From the NCBI GenBank assembly GCA_030678995.1, contig JAUXTQ010000002.1, forward strand, positions 22,819-86,818: DNA of 64,000 nt. Direction: 5' to 3'. Position 1 is the stretch's first letter, and every line of letters starts with the position of its first letter. Shown here piece after piece: positions 7,814 to 18,285 of the stretch. Position numbers and translations under genes: made by a program. A model generated the notes under the pieces. It was given only the letters and a program-made list of their open reading frames with translations, did no database searches and had not been told where the DNA came from. Origin of the DNA: Caulobacter sp. (GTDB taxonomy: Bacteria; Pseudomonadota; Alphaproteobacteria; Caulobacterales; Caulobacteraceae).

Positions 7814-9600
7814 TGTCCGCCTACAAATTCATCGACCACCGCTTCGACGTCGTGGTGGTGGGGGCCGGCGGATCGGGCCTGCGCGCCGCGCTCGGCTGCG
7901 CCGAGGCCGGTCTGAAGACCGCCTGCATCAGCAAGGTCTTCCCGACCCGCTCGCACACCGTAGCCGCCCAGGGCGGCATCTCGGCGAGCCTGGGCAACAT
8001 GGGCGAGGACGACTGGCGCTGGCACATGTACGACACCGTCAAGGGGTCGGACTGGCTGGGCGACCAGGACGCCATCGAGTACCTGACGCGGAACGCGCCG
8101 GCCGCCGTCTACGAGCTCGAGCACTGGGGCGTGCCCTTCTCGCGCACCCCGGACGGCCGGATCTATCAGCGGGCGTTCGGCGGCATGACGCGCAACTTCG
8201 GCGAGGCCCCGATCCAGCGCACCTGCGCAGCCGCCGACCGCACCGGCCACGCCATGCTGCACACCATGTACGGCCAGGCGCTGAGCAAGGATGTCGAGTT
8301 CTTCATCGAGTATTTCGCCCTCGACCTGATCATGGAGGACGGCGTCTGCATGGGCGTCACCGCCTGGAAGCTGGACGACGGGACCCTGCACCGGTTCCAG
8401 GCCCAGAAGACGGTTCTGGCCACTGGCGGTTACGGCAGGGCCTATTTTTCCTGCACTTCCGCCCACACCTGCACCGGCGACGGCGGCGGCATGGTGTTGC
8501 GCGCCGGCCTGCCGCTGCAGGACATGGAGTTCGTCCAGTTCCACCCCACGGGCATCTATGGCGCCGGCTGCCTGATCACCGAGGGGGTGCGTGGCGAAGG
8601 CGGATACCTGACCAACTCAGAGGGCGAGCGATTCATGGATCGTTACGCACCATCCGCCAAGGACCTCGCGTCGCGAGACGTCGTCAGTCGGGCCATGACC
8701 ATCGAGATCCGTGAAGGGCGCGGCGTGGGGCCCCACAAGGACCACATCTTCCTGCATCTGGACCACCTTGACCCGAAGATGATCCATGAGCGGCTTCCCG
8801 GCATTGCCGAAAGCGCCAAGGTGTTCGCAGGCGTCGATGTCACCAAGCAGCCGATTCCGGTGGTTCCGACGGCCCACTACAACATGGGCGGCATCCCGAC
8901 CAACTACCACGGCGAGGTGCTGACCAGGCTGGGCGACGACCCGGACCACGTTGTCCCGGGCCTGATGGCCGTGGGCGAAGGGGCCTGCGTGTCGGTGCAT
9001 GGCGCCAACCGGCTGGGATCCAACTCACTCACCGATCTGGTGGTGTTCGGCCGCGCGGTCGGCCTGCGCTGCGCCGACACCCTCAAGGCCGGCGCGACCC
9101 AGCCGGAGCTGAAACCGGCCATGACCGACGGCCACGTGGCCCGCTTCGACCGGTTCAGGAACGCCGCCGGTCCGCGATCGACGGCCGACCTGCGCCTGGA
9201 CATGCAGAAGGCCATGCAGGACGACTGCACGGTGTTCCGCACCGGCGAGACGCTCAAGAGCGGCGTCCAGCGCGTCGCCGCCGTGGCCGCCGCCCGCAAG
9301 GACATCGGCGTGTCCGACCGGGGCCTGATCTGGAACAGCGACCTGATGGAGACGCTGGAACTCGACAATCTGATCGCCCAGGCGACCGTGACCGTCAACG
9401 GCGCCCTCAATCGCACCGAAAGCCGCGGCGCCCACGCCCGGGAAGACTTCCCCGACCGCGACGACAAGGCCTGGATGAAGCACACCCTGGCCTGGTTCGA
9501 CGACTCCACCGGCAAGGTGAAGATCGATTACCGACCGGTGCACAGCTACACCATGTCCAAGGATATCGACTACATCGAGCCCAAGGCGCGGGTGTATTAG
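7813..9600 (+). CDS. sdhA: Succinate dehydrogenase flavoprotein subunit
   Basis: 595 residues, catalytic subunit that oxidises succinate to fumarate. The FAD-binding start [18 protein letters not shown], the covalent-FAD histidine in [37 protein letters not shown] and [18 protein letters not shown] are all present, and the C-terminal [22 protein letters not shown] is characteristic. ATG at 7813 overlaps the sdhD stop as TGATG; the open frame upstream belongs to sdhD in another frame. A clear intrinsic terminator follows at 9626-9655, separating sdhCDA from creD and sdhB. Confidence 0.97.
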   Translation: MSAYKFIDHRFDVVVVGAGGSGLRAALGCAEAGLKTACISKVFPTRSHTVAAQGGISASLGNMGEDDWRWHMYDTVKGSDWLGDQDAIEYLTRNAPAAVYELEHWGVPFSRTPDGRIYQRAFGGMTRNFGEAPIQRTCAAADRTGHAMLHTMYGQALSKDVEFFIEYFALDLIMEDGVCMGVTAWKLDDGTLHRFQAQKTVLATGGYGRAYFSCTSAHTCTGDGGGMVLRAGLPLQDMEFVQFHPTGIYGAGCLITEGVRGEGGYLTNSEGERFMDRYAPSAKDLASRDVVSRAMTIEIREGRGVGPHKDHIFLHLDHLDPKMIHERLPGIAESAKVFAGVDVTKQPIPVVPTAHYNMGGIPTNYHGEVLTRLGDDPDHVVPGLMAVGEGACVSVHGANRLGSNSLTDLVVFGRAVGLRCADTLKAGATQPELKPAMTDGHVARFDRFRNAAGPRSTADLRLDMQKAMQDDCTVFRTGETLKSGVQRVAAVAAARKDIGVSDRGLIWNSDLMETLELDNLIAQATVTVNGALNRTESRGAHAREDFPDRDDKAWMKHTLAWFDDSTGKVKIDYRPVHSYTMSKDIDYIEPKARVY

Positions 9601-9625
9601 GGCTGGTTTTCATCGCGAGACGGAC

Positions 9626-9655
9626 AAAGGCGACCGCCATTGGCGGTCGCCTTTT
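9626..9655 (+). terminator. Intrinsic terminator after sdhA
   Basis: Twelve-base perfect stem (9627-9638 with 9642-9653), three-base loop, then TTTT. It implies that sdhB is largely transcribed separately from sdhCDA, or depends on read-through. The rest of 9601-9803 shows no other feature. Confidence 0.85.
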
Positions 9656-9803
9656 CCATGTCTCCTGTCCCACATCTCCACCGTCCCTGCACGGGGGCCT
9701 GCCAGCCTGACGTTTCCGCGACCGGGGCTTCGACCGCGAAGACTCTTGCGCCAACCACGATCGCATGTGAACAACCACTCACACGCTGGATGGAGATGCT
9801 TCC

Positions 9804-11255
9804 ATGACCAACGAGCCTGACTCCCAACCCTTCATATCGCCGAACCCGCCACAGCGGTCGACCCGGATGCGATCCGCCGACTGGGGCGGCAAGGCCCTGC
9901 TGGTCTGCGCCCTTGCGGTGCTGATGACCATTCCGGGGATGTTCGTCTGGGCCCTGATCAAGGACCGATCGGACCGCTCCGAGGGCGTGGTCCGCGAGGT
10001 CTCGCAGCTGCAGGGCGGGGCGCAGCAGGTGTTGGGACCGTTGCTGGTCGTGCCCTATTCGATCACCCCGCCGCCCAACGCGGGCGAGGTGGTCACCGGC
10101 TGGTACGTGATCTCGCCCGACACCGGCTCGGCCAAGGTCAGCGTCAAGACCGGGACCCTGCGGCGGGGCATTTTCGATGTGCCGATCTACAAGGCCACGG
10201 CCGACATCGAGGCCCGCTTCGACAGCCTCAAGCCGCTGCGGGGCCTGCCCGCCACGGCGGTGGTCGACTGGAGCCGGGCGCAGATCGTCGTCGGCTTCTC
10301 CGACCTGCGCGGCGCCCAGACCGACGTGGTCGCCACCCTGACCACCGCGACCGGAAACACCCGACTGTCGTTCACCCCCGCGTCCGACGTCCGTCTCGGC
10401 CGACCGGCCAGCGGCGCCGATGAACGGTCCGTGCCCAACGAAGACGCCGGCGACTTCGGACTGGTGGCTGCGCCGGCCGCGCCGCTGCTGGCCGCGGCCG
10501 GGGGCGGGTCGCTGAAGACCACCCTGACCTTCTCGGGGGCCCAGCGCCTCAGCGTCGCCCCCTTCGCCAAGTCGACCCGGGTGGCGATCAAGGGCGACTG
10601 GCCGGCGCCCAAGTTCGACGGCGGCTTCCTGCCGACCAACCGCGACACGACGGACGCCAGGTTCAGCGCCGACTGGGCCGTGCCGTTCATCGCCCGCGGC
10701 CTGCCCGATCAGGGCACGACCAACGCCCTGTCCCTGGGCGAGCTGGGCAAGCGCGACCTGGGCGTGACCTTCGTCAGGACCAACAACCCCTACCAGAACG
10801 TCATGCGCGCCCTGAAGTACGCGGTGATGTTCGTCGGCCTGGTGTTCCTGACCTTCTTCGTCTTCGAGGCGCTGTCGGGCAGCCGGCTTCACCCGGCGCA
10901 GTACGTCCTGATCGGCCTGGCGCAGATGGTTTTCTATCTGCTGCTGCTCAGCCTCTCCGAATACATCGGATTCGACCTGGGCTTCGCGGTCGCGGCGGTG
11001 GCGACGGTGCTGTTGATCGGTCTCTATGCCGGGGCGGCTTTCAAGGCGATGCGCTACCGCATCCAGGCCCTGGCGATCTTCTCCACGGTCTACGGCCTGA
11101 TCTACCTCCTGATGCGGCTGGAGGACTTCGCTCTGCTGGCCGGATCGATCGCCGCCTTCGTGGGCCTGACGGCCGGTATGTGGCTGACCCGGAACATCGA
11201 ATGGTACGGCGGCAGGGCCGAAGTCGGGCCTGGCCAGACGACAACGGCCACATAG
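9804..11255 (+). CDS. creD: CreD family inner-membrane protein
   Basis: 483 residues. The N-terminal helix (about 29-50) is followed by the CreD signature R..EGVVREVSQLQGGAQQVLGPLLVVPYS, a large periplasmic beta-rich domain (about 85-310), and five or six transmembrane helices in the C-terminal third that begin after LGVTFVRTNNPYQNVMRALKYAVMFVGLVFL. In enterobacteria CreD is induced by the CreBC system and affects envelope integrity; its molecular role is unknown. No creBC is nearby. It stands between sdhA and sdhB, with its own upstream terminator and a hairpin after it, so its location rather than its sequence is odd. Confidence 0.88.
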   Translation: MTNEPDSQPFISPNPPQRSTRMRSADWGGKALLVCALAVLMTIPGMFVWALIKDRSDRSEGVVREVSQLQGGAQQVLGPLLVVPYSITPPPNAGEVVTGWYVISPDTGSAKVSVKTGTLRRGIFDVPIYKATADIEARFDSLKPLRGLPATAVVDWSRAQIVVGFSDLRGAQTDVVATLTTATGNTRLSFTPASDVRLGRPASGADERSVPNEDAGDFGLVAAPAAPLLAAAGGGSLKTTLTFSGAQRLSVAPFAKSTRVAIKGDWPAPKFDGGFLPTNRDTTDARFSADWAVPFIARGLPDQGTTNALSLGELGKRDLGVTFVRTNNPYQNVMRALKYAVMFVGLVFLTFFVFEALSGSRLHPAQYVLIGLAQMVFYLLLLSLSEYIGFDLGFAVAAVATVLLIGLYAGAAFKAMRYRIQALAIFSTVYGLIYLLMRLEDFALLAGSIAAFVGLTAGMWLTRNIEWYGGRAEVGPGQTTTAT

Positions 11256-11265
11256 GACAGGGCGA

Positions 11266-11292
11266 GGCGCCTGTCCGGCGTGGACAGGCGCC
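11266..11292 (+). terminator. Hairpin between creD and sdhB
   Basis: Perfect 11-base arms (11266-11276, 11282-11292) and a five-base loop, 10 bases after the creD stop. No T-run, so a weak terminator or a processing/attenuation hairpin ahead of sdhB. Confidence 0.5.
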
Positions 11293-11344
11293 CCGCCGCG
11301 CCTTAGATGAGGCTAACTCAGGTTTCGAAATGTGAAGCAGCGGC

Positions 11345-12127
11345 ATGGTCCAACTCGCGCTCCCCAAGAACTCCCGCGTCGGCAAGGGCCGTCACTATCC
11401 GGCCCCGGCGGGCGCCAAGCGGGTCAAGACCTTCCGCATCTACCGCTACGACCCCGAGGGGTCGGAGAACCCGCGCTGGGACACCTATGACGTCGACGTC
11501 GGCGCCTGCGGCCCGATGCTGCTGGACGTGCTCATCCACATCAAGAACACCGTCGATCCGACCCTGACCTTCCGCCGCTCCTGCCGCGAGGGCGTCTGCG
11601 GCTCCTGCGCGATGAACATCGGCGGCCGCAACACGCTCGCCTGCACCCACGGCTGGGAGGACACGCCGGGCCGGGAGATCCAGGTGTCGCCGCTGCCGAG
11701 CCAGCCGGTGGTCAAGGACCTGGTCCCCGACCTGACCCTTTTCTACGCTCAGTACGCCTCCATCGAGCCCTGGCTGCACACCGAGACGCCCCAGCCGCAG
11801 ACCGAGTGGAAACAGTCGATCGAGGACCGCGCCAAGCTGGACGGCCTGTACGAGTGCATCCTCTGCGCCTGCTGCTCGACCTCCTGCCCCAGCTACTGGT
11901 GGAACGGCGAGAAGTACCTGGGCCCGGCCACCCTGCTGCATGCCTACCGCTGGCTGATCGACAGCCGCGACGAGGCTGCCGGTGAGCGGCTGGACGCCCT
12001 GGAGGATCCCTTCAAGCTGTACCGCTGCCACACCATCATGAACTGCGCCCAGGTCTGCCCCAAGGGCCTGAATCCGGCGAAAGCCATCGCCGAAATCAAG
12101 AAGCTGATGGTCGAGCGGGTGGTTTAG
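11345..12127 (+). CDS. sdhB: Succinate dehydrogenase iron-sulfur subunit
   Basis: 260 residues. Three cluster motifs are visible: [21 protein letters not shown] for the [2Fe-2S] centre, [16 protein letters not shown] for the [4Fe-4S] centre and [17 protein letters not shown] for the [3Fe-4S] centre. It passes electrons from SdhA to quinone. Normally contiguous with sdhA; here a 1.5-kb creD gene and two hairpins intervene. Confidence 0.96.
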   Translation: MVQLALPKNSRVGKGRHYPAPAGAKRVKTFRIYRYDPEGSENPRWDTYDVDVGACGPMLLDVLIHIKNTVDPTLTFRRSCREGVCGSCAMNIGGRNTLACTHGWEDTPGREIQVSPLPSQPVVKDLVPDLTLFYAQYASIEPWLHTETPQPQTEWKQSIEDRAKLDGLYECILCACCSTSCPSYWWNGEKYLGPATLLHAYRWLIDSRDEAAGERLDALEDPFKLYRCHTIMNCAQVCPKGLNPAKAIAEIKKLMVERVV

Positions 12128-12137
12128 GCCGAGGGCT

Positions 12138-12512
12138 CTACGCCAGCCGCAGGCCGCAATGGGCTTCGAAATGTCGAAAGTCGCTGTCCAGCGTGATCAG
12201 TGGGACTCCGGCGTCAATACAGCATTGGGCGATCAAGGCGTCGAGCATGCGAGCCTTCAGGCGCCTGGCCAGCAGGGCCCGTCGCGCAAGGCCCGCACGA
12301 TCCCAGAAGCCGTCCGTCAGCGGCAACATCGGCGCGTCATTGAGGAGCTTGTCCAGCCGCGCCTGGCCGACCGATCCCGCCCGCAACTCGGCGACCACCG
12401 GTGGCGGCAGCCAGAGCGTCTGGGCATCGATCGCGCCGGCGAGCCGCACAATCCGTGCGTCCGCCTGACCCTTCAGATAACCGATGATGCTCGACGTATC
12501 GGCCGCGATCAC
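12138..12512 (-). CDS. vapC: VapC-type PIN-domain ribonuclease toxin
   Basis: 124 residues. PIN acidic residues: Asp5 in MIAADTSSI, Glu in PPVVAELRAG, Asp in ARMLDALIAQ and Asp in LITLDSDFRHF, which together form the Mg-binding site of VapC RNases. The GTG start at 12512 overlaps the stop of the antitoxin gene (GTGA). It ends 10 bases from sdhB on the opposite strand. The RNA target cannot be inferred. Confidence 0.85.
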   Translation of the reverse strand: MIAADTSSIIGYLKGQADARIVRLAGAIDAQTLWLPPPVVAELRAGSVGQARLDKLLNDAPMLPLTDGFWDRAGLARRALLARRLKARMLDALIAQCCIDAGVPLITLDSDFRHFEAHCGLRLA

Positions 12513-12730
12513 CTGTCGCCGCCGTAGTCCTTGTCCTCTCGCGAGGCGTCAATGTCGTACTCGAAGTCGACCTTGCCGCGCAGCTCCTGCATTCCCTTGT
12601 AGAACCGCTCGTGTGCGATCTTCTGAAGGCCGATGCGCAGCGTTTCGGAAATACCGACGCCCGTCTCCTCCTGTGCCGACGCCAGTAGCCGCGCAGGAAC
12701 GAAAGCCGTGATTTTCTTCATCTCGGTCAT
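12509..12730 (-). CDS. vapB: VapB-type antitoxin
   Basis: 73 residues from ATG 12730 (a second ATG, three codons later, is also possible). The N-terminal part KKITAFVPARLLASAQEETGVGISETLR fits a short ribbon-helix-helix DNA-binding module; the acidic C-terminal tail DFEYDIDASREDKDYGGD would wrap the toxin. Gene order antitoxin-toxin with overlap is standard. An inverted repeat at 12742-12760 just upstream is a likely autoregulatory operator. A longer frame to 12937 is open but unsupported. Confidence 0.75.
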   Translation of the reverse strand: MTEMKKITAFVPARLLASAQEETGVGISETLRIGLQKIAHERFYKGMQELRGKVDFEYDIDASREDKDYGGDR

Positions 12731-12741
12731 CCGCGAAGCAT

Positions 12742-12760
12742 GCCATAAATTCGATATGGC
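12742..12760. promoter_or_regulatory. Candidate VapBC operator
   Basis: GCCATA-N7-TATGGC, perfect six-base arms, 11 bases upstream of the vapB ATG. TA operons are usually repressed by the TA complex at such palindromes. No other feature is seen in 12761-12940. Confidence 0.45.
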
Positions 12761-12940
12761 GGCAAATGCTGGCAGAGAAACATGGCGATGGTCCTTCGCC
12801 GCCCTCCGTTTCGCCCTGATCGGCCGAATTCTCGCTTGCCCTGACCCCTCCGGGTTCATACGGACTGGCATCCCGGCCGACCGGCTGCTTTTCTGTTTCG
12901 GCTCATAGCCGCCCATCCGGGCGAGGCCTCTTGCCAAAAG

Positions 12941-12956
12941 ATGACGCGGGCGTCAT
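12941..12956. promoter_or_regulatory. 16-bp palindrome upstream of ferredoxin reductase
   Basis: ATGACGC-GG-GCGTCAT, seven-base perfect arms, 30 bases before the TTG start at 12987. It could bind a dimeric regulator; I cannot name one. Confidence 0.4.
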
Positions 12957-12986
12957 TTATCGCACGATACCAGTGGGGAGGGCGGC

Positions 12987-14569
<1,583 letters not shown>

Positions 14570-14577
14570 TCGGATCT

Positions 14578-14720
14578 CTCCCTCCCCTTCATGGGGAGGG
14601 TGGCCGGGCGAGGCCCGGCCGGGTGGGGGAGTAAGCCGCCACCCCGATCTATTCAGAACGGCCCGTCAATTCCCCACCCTGTCGGCTTCGCCGACATCCC
14701 TCCCCATAAAGGGGAGGGAG
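14578..14720. repeat. Palindromic CCCTCCCC/GGGGAGGG intergenic repeat
   Basis: Contains a stem-loop at 14580-14600, a CCGGGC hairpin next to it, and mirrored CCCACCCT and CCTCCCC segments toward 14720. The same building blocks occur at 63574-63728 and as a remnant near 3450-3500, so it is a dispersed family that lies between convergent genes, here ferredoxin and divL. Confidence 0.6.
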
Positions 14721-14726
14721 GGTTCG

Positions 14727-17048
14727 TCAGAACCCCAGTTCCTTCTGCCCCGCCTCCACATGCGCGGACTCCGGCAGGTGGCAGGTGAAGGTGGAGCCAT
14801 TTCCGGGTTCGCTTTCCAGCGCCACCCAGCCGCCGTGCAGTTCGACCAGGGCCTTGACCAGGGCCAGGCCCAGGCCAGGTCCGCCGCGGTCGCGGCCGAC
14901 GAAGCGGTCGAAGATGTGGGCCTGGACGTGGAACGGCACGCCGCGGCCGGTGTCGGTCACCGCCACCCGCACTTCCCCCGCCGCCCGCACCGCCGAGAGG
15001 GTCACGGTCCCGCCCGGCGGGGTCTGGCGCAGGGCGTTCTCCACCAGGTGGTCGAGGGTCTGGATCAGCCGGCGGTGGTCGCCGCGGATCAGACCGATGT
15101 CCTCGCCGCCGCCCTCGAGGATCAGCGCGACCTTGCCGGTCTCGGCGGTGGGAACCCAACGCTCCATGATCTCGCCCAGCAGCCCGGCGATCCGCACGTC
15201 GCCGAGCTCCAGGGCTATCTCGCCGGCGTCGATGGCGGCGATGTCGAGCACGTCGTCGATCGAACGGCCCAGCTGGACCGCCGCCTGGCGCACGGCCGAC
15301 AGGTGCGAGCGGCCGCGCTCGGGGATCGCCTCGCCCATGCGGTCGAGCAGTTCCGAATAGCCGATGATGGTGGTGAGCGGGGTGCGCAGCTCGTAGGAGA
15401 CGTTGCCGACGAACTCGCGCTTGAGCCGCTCGGCGCTGTCCAGCGCGGCCTCGCGGTCGGCCAGGGCCCCCTCCAGCTGGCGGGCGTCGGTGATGTCGGC
15501 GAAGGCGATCAGCGTCGCGCCGTCGGGCAGGGGGCGGGTCTGCCAGGAAATGATCCGGCCCAGCGAGGTGCGGGCCTCACCGGCGGTCGGGGCGCGGGCC
15601 TCGGGATCGGGATCGCCGACCCGGCCCTTGAGCTCGTGCCAGAAGGCCATGTCGTGCAGGCGCGGCACGCACAGCTCGACCACCCGCTCGAAGTCGACCC
15701 CGTCGGCCAGCTCATCCTCGTCGATGGCCCAGAACTTCGCGAAGGCCTCGTTGTGCAGCCGCAGCCGGCCGTTGGAGCCGAACACCACCACCGCGTCGCT
15801 GAGCTTGTCGAGGGTCGCCTGCTGAACCTGGATAAGAGCGTTGTACTGGGCCTTGAGCCGCACCTCGCCGGTGATGTCGGAATAGAGCAGCAGCAGACCG
15901 CCCATCGGATGAGGTTGGCGAACAAGGCGAAGCGTGCGGCCGTCAGGCAGGGTCCAGCGGTCGTCCGGCTGGGGGCCGAGGGTCTCGTAGCGGGCCAGTT
16001 CTGCGGCCTTCCACTTGGCGTAATCCGGGGTCTCGGGCAGCCGCTGGCGCTGGCGCAGGCGGTCGAGGATCTCGCCGTGGGTCGGCCGCTCGGCCAGCCA
16101 GGCGGTTTCCAGACCCCACAGATCAGCGAAGGCGGCGTTATGGAACGACAGCCGCCGGGTCGGGCCGAAGATGGCGACGGCCTCGGCGATGTGGTTCAGC
16201 GTCTCGTCGTGGGCCTCCACGTGGCGCTTGAGGGCGTCCTGGATCTCCTCGGCCGCCGTGGCGTCGCTGGTCCAGACGGCCACCCCGCCGCCCTCGAGGG
16301 GCTCGGCGGTGACCTTCAGGGCCCGGCGGCGGCCGCCCAGCGAGATCCAGCGGGTGGTCTCGCGCCGCACGCCCAGGTTGGCGGCCTCGCTGGCCAGGGC
16401 GTCGGCGGCCTTGTCGAGGGTGAGGCCCAGGGCCGCGGCCGAGCCGGCGTCGGTGGCGCTGACCGCGGCCAGCCAGGCCTTGTTGGCCCACTGCACCGCC
16501 CCGTCGGCCCCGGCGATCCAGGCCGGCTCGGCGCGGGCGTCGAGGAAGGCGGCCAGCCGCGCGGCGCTGGGCAGGGTCGCCTCGTCCCCGACGCTGGCGG
16601 TCAGCCGCAGCCAGGCCAGTGCCCCGGCGGCGCGGCCCTCGACCGAGACCACGCCCCTGGGCCCGCGGGCCTCGAAGGCGCAGGGCTCGCCCCGCTCGAA
16701 CAGAGCCCGCAGACGGGCGGCGTGGTCGGGGTCGGAGCGCATGATGGCGTTGACCATCGCCTGCGGATCGACGGCGGTCAGGCTGAAGGCGGCGGCGCAG
16801 GCCTCGAGGTTTTCCTCGCCCGAGGCCAGCAGGGCGCGGCCGTCGTCGATCACCAGCAGGCTGGAGTCGAAGGCCTCGGCGGAGGCCTGGGCGGCGGCGG
16901 CGCGGCCTTCCACGCCGTCGAGCCGGTCCTGCATCGCCCGCAGGCGGCGGTCCATCGCCCGGCGCTGCACAAGCGCCCACAGCACCGCGCATATGGCGAG
17001 GCAGACAGCGCCGGCCGTGGCGGCAACCATCAAATCCATCTGCGTCAT
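14727..17048 (-). CDS. divL: DivL-type cell-cycle pseudo-kinase
   Basis: 773 residues. One N-terminal transmembrane segment (about 7-25), several PAS-type modules (clear ones near 265-380 and 395-515), a dimerisation helix and an HATPase domain. The normal H-box reads NVSYELRTPLT, with tyrosine (Tyr552) in place of histidine, the hallmark of Caulobacter DivL (Tyr550 there). The ATP site is kept: HLVENALRQTPP, DTGRGVP and GPGLGLALVK. In Caulobacter DivL is essential, binds DivK-P and controls CckA and hence CtrA. It is divergent from a small metallopeptidase gene. Role here is inferred from the family and the tyrosine. Confidence 0.88.
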   Translation of the reverse strand: MTQMDLMVAATAGAVCLAICAVLWALVQRRAMDRRLRAMQDRLDGVEGRAAAAQASAEAFDSSLLVIDDGRALLASGEENLEACAAAFSLTAVDPQAMVNAIMRSDPDHAARLRALFERGEPCAFEARGPRGVVSVEGRAAGALAWLRLTASVGDEATLPSAARLAAFLDARAEPAWIAGADGAVQWANKAWLAAVSATDAGSAAALGLTLDKAADALASEAANLGVRRETTRWISLGGRRRALKVTAEPLEGGGVAVWTSDATAAEEIQDALKRHVEAHDETLNHIAEAVAIFGPTRRLSFHNAAFADLWGLETAWLAERPTHGEILDRLRQRQRLPETPDYAKWKAAELARYETLGPQPDDRWTLPDGRTLRLVRQPHPMGGLLLLYSDITGEVRLKAQYNALIQVQQATLDKLSDAVVVFGSNGRLRLHNEAFAKFWAIDEDELADGVDFERVVELCVPRLHDMAFWHELKGRVGDPDPEARAPTAGEARTSLGRIISWQTRPLPDGATLIAFADITDARQLEGALADREAALDSAERLKREFVGNVSYELRTPLTTIIGYSELLDRMGEAIPERGRSHLSAVRQAAVQLGRSIDDVLDIAAIDAGEIALELGDVRIAGLLGEIMERWVPTAETGKVALILEGGGEDIGLIRGDHRRLIQTLDHLVENALRQTPPGGTVTLSAVRAAGEVRVAVTDTGRGVPFHVQAHIFDRFVGRDRGGPGLGLALVKALVELHGGWVALESEPGNGSTFTCHLPESAHVEAGQKELGF

Positions 17049-17142
17049 CAGCTACCCGCCCGAATCATGGCCGCTACACGATAGGCGAGACGGAGTCAGG
17101 CCGCGACTGGCTAAGCGTCCCGTGCGGCGCCATGTTCCCGGC

Positions 17143-17547
17143 ATGACCTTTCCGGCCGGCGCCGCGGCGCCTTCTCTCGATGATTTCGCGGCCATCGCCC
17201 GGGCGGCGTTCGACGATCTGCCCCAGCCGTTCCGCGACCTGGCGGGGGAAGCGGTCATCCGCGTCACCGACTTCGCCGAGGAGGACGTCCTGGCCGAGAT
17301 GGGCATCGACGACGCCTTTGAGCTGACCGGCCTCTACCAGGGCGTCGACCTGGCGCGGCGCTCGGTGCTCGATCCGCTGCCGCAGCCCTCGCTGGTGTTC
17401 CTCTACCGCCGGCCGATCCTCGATGAGTGGGCCGAGCGAGGGGATGTCACCCTGGGTGAGCTGATCGCCCATGTGCTGGTGCACGAGATCGGCCACCATT
17501 TCGGCCTGTCCGACGACGACATCGAGGCGATCGAAGACAAAGCGTGA
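17143..17547 (+). CDS. Metallopeptidase family protein (zincin-like)
   Basis: 134 residues. C-terminal HVLVHEIGHHFGLSDDDIEAIE holds the HExxH zinc motif, in the pattern of the small zincin-like metallopeptidase family widespread in actinobacteria and alphaproteobacteria. The preceding FLYRRPILDEWAERGDVTLGELI is also characteristic. It has no export signal. Function is unknown; start ATG 17143 is preferred over the longer open frame, which overlaps divL. Confidence 0.82.
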   Translation: MTFPAGAAAPSLDDFAAIARAAFDDLPQPFRDLAGEAVIRVTDFAEEDVLAEMGIDDAFELTGLYQGVDLARRSVLDPLPQPSLVFLYRRPILDEWAERGDVTLGELIAHVLVHEIGHHFGLSDDDIEAIEDKA

Positions 17548-17569
17548 ACGAATCGGATAGGAGAAGCCC

Positions 17570-18001
17570 ATGATCGCGCCCGAGTTCGACTACGAAGCCG
17601 TCTGCCGGGGCATGCCCGAGGCCCGGGTGATGCGTGGCGAGGCCTATGCCGCCAAGGGCTGGGCCGACCTGGTCGAAGTCTCCCCCGCCGGGGTGCTGGC
17701 CCATGTGAAGGGCGAGCGGGGCATCACCTATGTGGTCGAGGTCGCCGCCCGCGACGCGTCGGACGCCCGCTGTACCTGCCCCGATTTCCAGGAGAGCGGC
17801 TTGCGCTGCAAGCATGTGGTGGCCGCGGTGTTCACCGCCCTGGACGCCGACGAGGCCGAGCTGGAGGCCGCCTCGGGACGGCTGACGCGCCTCACCGACC
17901 TGCTGGACATGGAGGGCCGCGACGACGCCGCCCTGCTGGTCGACCGCGCCCGCCGCGACCCGGCCCTGCTGCGCGAACTTGAGGGCGAGCCGGTTTCATA
18001 G
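17570..18001 (+). CDS. SWIM zinc-finger domain protein
   Basis: 143 residues. CTCPDFQESGLRCKHVVA (64-82 region) has the CxC...CxH arrangement of SWIM zinc fingers, seen in SWI2/SNF2, MuDR and small bacterial proteins, and thought to bind DNA or protein. A beta-rich part precedes it (VEVSPAGVLAHVKGERGITYVVEV). It follows the metallopeptidase by 22 bases and may be co-transcribed. No helicase gene is next to it. Confidence 0.82.
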   Translation: MIAPEFDYEAVCRGMPEARVMRGEAYAAKGWADLVEVSPAGVLAHVKGERGITYVVEVAARDASDARCTCPDFQESGLRCKHVVAAVFTALDADEAELEAASGRLTRLTDLLDMEGRDDAALLVDRARRDPALLRELEGEPVS

Positions 18002-18013
18002 CCCAAAAACACT

Positions 18014-18124
18014 GTCATCCCGGACGGCCCGAAGGGACGATCCGGGACCCAAATTCGGCTTCATCCATAGCGGCTGGGATTTGATCTGGGTCCCGGATAG
18101 CCGCTGCGCGGCCTCCGGGATGAC
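18014..18124. repeat. GTCATCCCGG-type dispersed inverted repeat, copy 1
   Basis: Starts GTCATCCCGGACGG and ends CCGGGATGAC, with internal GATCCGGGACCCA and CTGGGTCCCGG arms; the whole folds into a long hairpin. Copy 2 is at 44774-44888, also preceded by CACT. It is a palindromic intergenic family; the rest of 18002-18285 holds only the leader of the next gene. Confidence 0.7.
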
Positions 18125-18239
18125 AAGGATTGGGGCAGGGCCATCGTTAACTCCCCGTAAGAACTTGACGCCCCCGTCACTTTCCCGTTGACCCTGGGTC
18201 GCTTCAAGTGGACAGTGTTCACATTGCGCGAGGTCCGGG

Positions 18240-18255
18240 CCAACGGACCCGTTGG
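18240..18255. promoter_or_regulatory. 16-bp palindrome in leader of ferritin-like gene
   Basis: CCAACGG-AC-CCGTTGG, perfect seven-base arms, ending 16 bases before the GGAGGA ribosome site. It could be an operator or a small RNA hairpin near the start. No named regulator fits. Confidence 0.35.
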
Positions 18256-18285
18256 ATCTCACCTGACCGCCGGAGGAGCTTCGCC

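Noticed and set aside
14760..17084. 774-codon frame opposite divL
   Set aside because: Codons mirror divL; no recognisable domain and composition of a GC-driven shadow frame.
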